DNA of 15,880 bases from Prevotellaceae bacterium UBA4301 (lineage in GTDB: Bacteria > Bacteroidota > Bacteroidia > Bacteroidales > Bacteroidaceae). The notes beneath the pieces were generated by a model that saw only the letters and a list, made by a program, of their open reading frames with translations, was not told the DNA's origin and did no database searches. The DNA is taken from positions 1-15,880 of the forward strand of contig DGUV01000020.1 of the NCBI GenBank assembly GCA_002395775.1, written 5' to 3'. The position numbers and the translations under genes are program-made. Below are positions 13,998 through 15,880 of this stretch, one piece after another. How positions within the stretch are numbered: position 1 is the stretch's first letter; each line of letters begins with the position of its first letter.

Positions 13998-14810
13998 GGT
14001 CAGCTGCTTCAAGTCCTTCATGCTGCCATTAAAGATGTCGAAATCGACATAGCCCTTGATGCCATCCACCTTACCACAATCGGTGTATTGCCAGAATACC
14101 CACTGGCCCTGATAGCGGAGTTTCTTCTCATAATAGTGGGCTATCCACAAGGGATACTCGTTCAGGGCAGACGTATTCAGATAGTCTTCCTTGAACTTGT
14201 ACGAAGTGTAGATGATGGGGGGAACGCCATAGACGCTCTGCACTATCTGAAGCCATGTGAGTACGTCCTGCTGGAACTCATGGAGGGGTTTGTTGCCTCG
14301 TTTCTCGATGTCGAGAATAGGCGGTAGGTCGCCCTCGAGCAAATGTACCTGATGCAGAAAGTATTCAGCCTGCTGAGTGATGTTTTTATCTGGAATATAG
14401 AAGTGATAAGCACCTCGTACTAAGCCGTTTTCACGCGCCCAGTGGAAGTTGTCATTGAAGTTTTCGTCAAACAGCGTCGTCCCCTCGGTAGCCTTGATGA
14501 TGACAAAGCTCAACGGGTGGTCGCCAATCTTGGCATTGCGCAAGCGGTCCCAGTCGATGGTGGCCTGATGGTGACTGATGTCGATGCCCATGATGTCGTA
14601 GCCCGTGGGATAGTCGGGTTCGCCATACAGGGCGCGCCAGCGGAACGAAAGCGGTGTAACAAAGAAGTTGTAGAAGACAAGCACATAGGCAACCACAATG
14701 AGCACTCCGCCGGCTAACACGGCCCACCAAGTGCGCAAACGCGAGCCACCCGAACGCTTTCGCTTCGGGCGGCTTCGCCTTGCAGTTTTTCGTGTTGTTG
14801 TCTTATTCAC
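13965..14810 (-). CDS. Membrane-anchored GH25 lysozyme
   Basis: A 281-residue glycoside hydrolase family 25 protein, which cleaves the MurNAc-GlcNAc bond of peptidoglycan. A very basic cytoplasmic tail (residues 2-26) precedes one membrane span (about 28-48) that anchors the domain on the periplasmic side. The catalytic domain starts at GIDISHHQ (Asp77), with FVIIKATEG, GAYHFY, and the catalytic DIE in PPILDIEK (Asp167, Glu169), ending with VFWQYTDCGKVDGIKGYVDFDIFNG. All expected acidic residues are present, so it should be active. The start is GTG 14810; no in-frame ATG lies nearby. It begins 20 bases after the pfp stop on the same strand, so the two may be co-transcribed. Its role could be wall remodelling or attack on other cells. 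Confidence 0.88.
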   Translation of the reverse strand: MNKTTTRKTARRSRPKRKRSGGSRLRTWWAVLAGGVLIVVAYVLVFYNFFVTPLSFRWRALYGEPDYPTGYDIMGIDISHHQATIDWDRLRNAKIGDHPLSFVIIKATEGTTLFDENFNDNFHWARENGLVRGAYHFYIPDKNITQQAEYFLHQVHLLEGDLPPILDIEKRGNKPLHEFQQDVLTWLQIVQSVYGVPPIIYTSYKFKEDYLNTSALNEYPLWIAHYYEKKLRYQGQWVFWQYTDCGKVDGIKGYVDFDIFNGSMKDLKQLTLMPSLLEPEE

Positions 14811-14830
14811 TTCTTCACGTCCTCATGCCT

Positions 14831-15880
14831 TCATTTCGCATGCTCCAGGGCCAGGGTCTTGGTGCACTGGTCGCACACCTCGGTGGGACCGAAGTACTGG
14901 ATGGGACCGGGATAGACGTAAGCCGTCTGGCGAGCCCATTCATCGCGCTTCGAAGCGAAGTACTTGAAGGGAGCACCGTCCAGTTCTACCAGGGCCTTGC
15001 GGATAACGGGCTTGTTGGCACCGTTGCGGCGTTCGATGTTCATCATCATCGTGATGGGCACACCACCGGCCACCCATTCGGCAGCGGGAGCCGTAGTGTT
15101 CTTGATGACGCTCATGTAGCCCGTCTTGCCGTTCGAGATGAGGCGGCTGGCATTGTAGCCCAGGCTGTAGCAGTAGTCGGCATCGTAGTTAGAGGGGGCA
15201 GCGCAACGGCCTTCGTAGCCGAAGAAGTGGTGCTGGGCGCTGAACTTGCCGTTGTACTTGCCTTCGGCCTTCCATGCTGCCAACTTCTTGGCCACCATGG
15301 CGCTGAGCAGTTTCTCGGTCTCGATGAGGCTGACCTGTACGTTTCCGTGGGGGTCGCGGTCGAGGCAGAGCTGACGCTTCACGTCGGCAGGCAGGCTCTC
15401 CAGCACGGCCTTGTTCTCGGCGGTGATGTTGCTGAGCACGAACTCAATCTGCTCCTCGGCGCTCTTGAACTCACGAGGTTCGCCCGTCGTCGGGTCGGTC
15501 AGGACCTCGTTGAGCTGGGCTATCAACTTCTTGATGGCGGGGATGAACTCAATCAGGCCTTCGGGAATCACCACGGTACCGAAGTTGTTGCCGTCGGCAG
15601 CACGCTGGGCAACGGCCTTGGCGATGTATTCCACCACGTCGTCCAGCGACATCTGCTTGGCTTCCACCTCCTCGCTGACGAGGCAGATGTTGGGCTGGCA
15701 CTGCAGGGCGCACTCCAGGGCGATGTGGCTGGCAGAGCGGCCCATCACCTTGATGAAGTGCCAGTACTTGCGAGCCGAATTGCAGTCGCGCTGGATGTTA
15801 CCGATGAGCTCGGAGTAGGTCTTGCAGGCGGTGTCGAAACCGAAGGAGGTCTCAATCTGCTCGTTCTTCAGGTCGCCGTC
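14831..15880 (-). CDS. pfp: Diphosphate--fructose-6-phosphate 1-phosphotransferase, C-terminal part
   Basis: The C-terminal 349 residues of a pyrophosphate-dependent phosphofructokinase; the frame is open through the right edge and the start lies outside. The enzyme reversibly phosphorylates fructose 6-phosphate with pyrophosphate in glycolysis. Near the edge is SFGFDTACKTYSELIGNI, then HFIKVMGRSASHIALECAL, whose MGR segment contacts fructose 6-phosphate, then VIPEG. The long insert and ending PIQYFGPTEVCDQC are typical of the plant-like long class of about 550 residues. The residues that decide PPi versus ATP use lie in the missing N-terminal part, so PPi use is taken from family resemblance. 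A GH25 lysozyme gene follows after 20 bases. Confidence 0.92.
   Translation of the reverse strand, partial: DGDLKNEQIETSFGFDTACKTYSELIGNIQRDCNSARKYWHFIKVMGRSASHIALECALQCQPNICLVSEEVEAKQMSLDDVVEYIAKAVAQRAADGNNFGTVVIPEGLIEFIPAIKKLIAQLNEVLTDPTTGEPREFKSAEEQIEFVLSNITAENKAVLESLPADVKRQLCLDRDPHGNVQVSLIETEKLLSAMVAKKLAAWKAEGKYNGKFSAQHHFFGYEGRCAAPSNYDADYCYSLGYNASRLISNGKTGYMSVIKNTTAPAAEWVAGGVPITMMMNIERRNGANKPVIRKALVELDGAPFKYFASKRDEWARQTAYVYPGPIQYFGPTEVCDQCTKTLALEHAK

Overview
This window looks like a chromosomal segment of a Bacteroidales bacterium, probably of the Prevotella/Bacteroides group with fairly GC-rich genes. The clues are promoter elements of the Bacteroidetes type (TAnnTTTGC at -7 with a TTG about 20 bases upstream), A-rich rather than Shine-Dalgarno leaders in front of most genes, a DAHP synthase fused to a C-terminal chorismate mutase, an OmpP1/FadL-like outer membrane protein, and a long-type pyrophosphate-dependent phosphofructokinase. 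It reads as ordinary core metabolism with no mobile elements, rRNA, tRNA or CRISPR seen.

Layout. (1) 2-625: the end of a biotin-dependent (de)carboxylase transferase subunit, with a terminator. (2) 626-1161: a long AT-rich intergenic stretch with two unrelated tandem repeats that both have a 22-base period, plus two perfect palindromes just upstream of a metal permease gene. (3) 1162-2397: a Cu/Zn-type efflux permease with a C-terminal heavy-metal-binding domain. (4) 2406-6532: an aromatic amino acid operon. It starts with a clear promoter, then a 21-residue leader peptide packed with Phe and Tyr codons, then mutually exclusive antiterminator and terminator hairpins, then pheA, an aminotransferase, DAHP synthase-chorismate mutase and tyrA, closed by a two-way terminator. 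(5) 6559-6984 (minus): a small heat shock protein with an unusually strong Shine-Dalgarno sequence. (6) 7160-10194: cobU, cobT, cobS and a DUF554 membrane protein, for late cobalamin nucleotide-loop assembly. (7) 10306-13020 (minus): an OmpP1/FadL-like barrel preceded by a secreted Tyr/Trp/Gly-rich low-complexity protein. (8) 13140-13997: prmA, overlapping a convergent GH25 lysozyme gene (minus), which follows a partial pfp gene running off the right edge.

How they work together. The aromatic operon holds the committed first step (DAHP synthase), the branch-point mutase, both prephenate branches (dehydratase to Phe, dehydrogenase to Tyr) and a transaminase that can finish both. The leader contains both Phe and Tyr codons, so ribosome stalling on either amino acid could switch the whole operon on. 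This four-segment attenuator is the most interesting element in the window. The cob genes join activated cobinamide to the lower-ligand nucleotide; no cobalamin riboswitch was seen in front of them.
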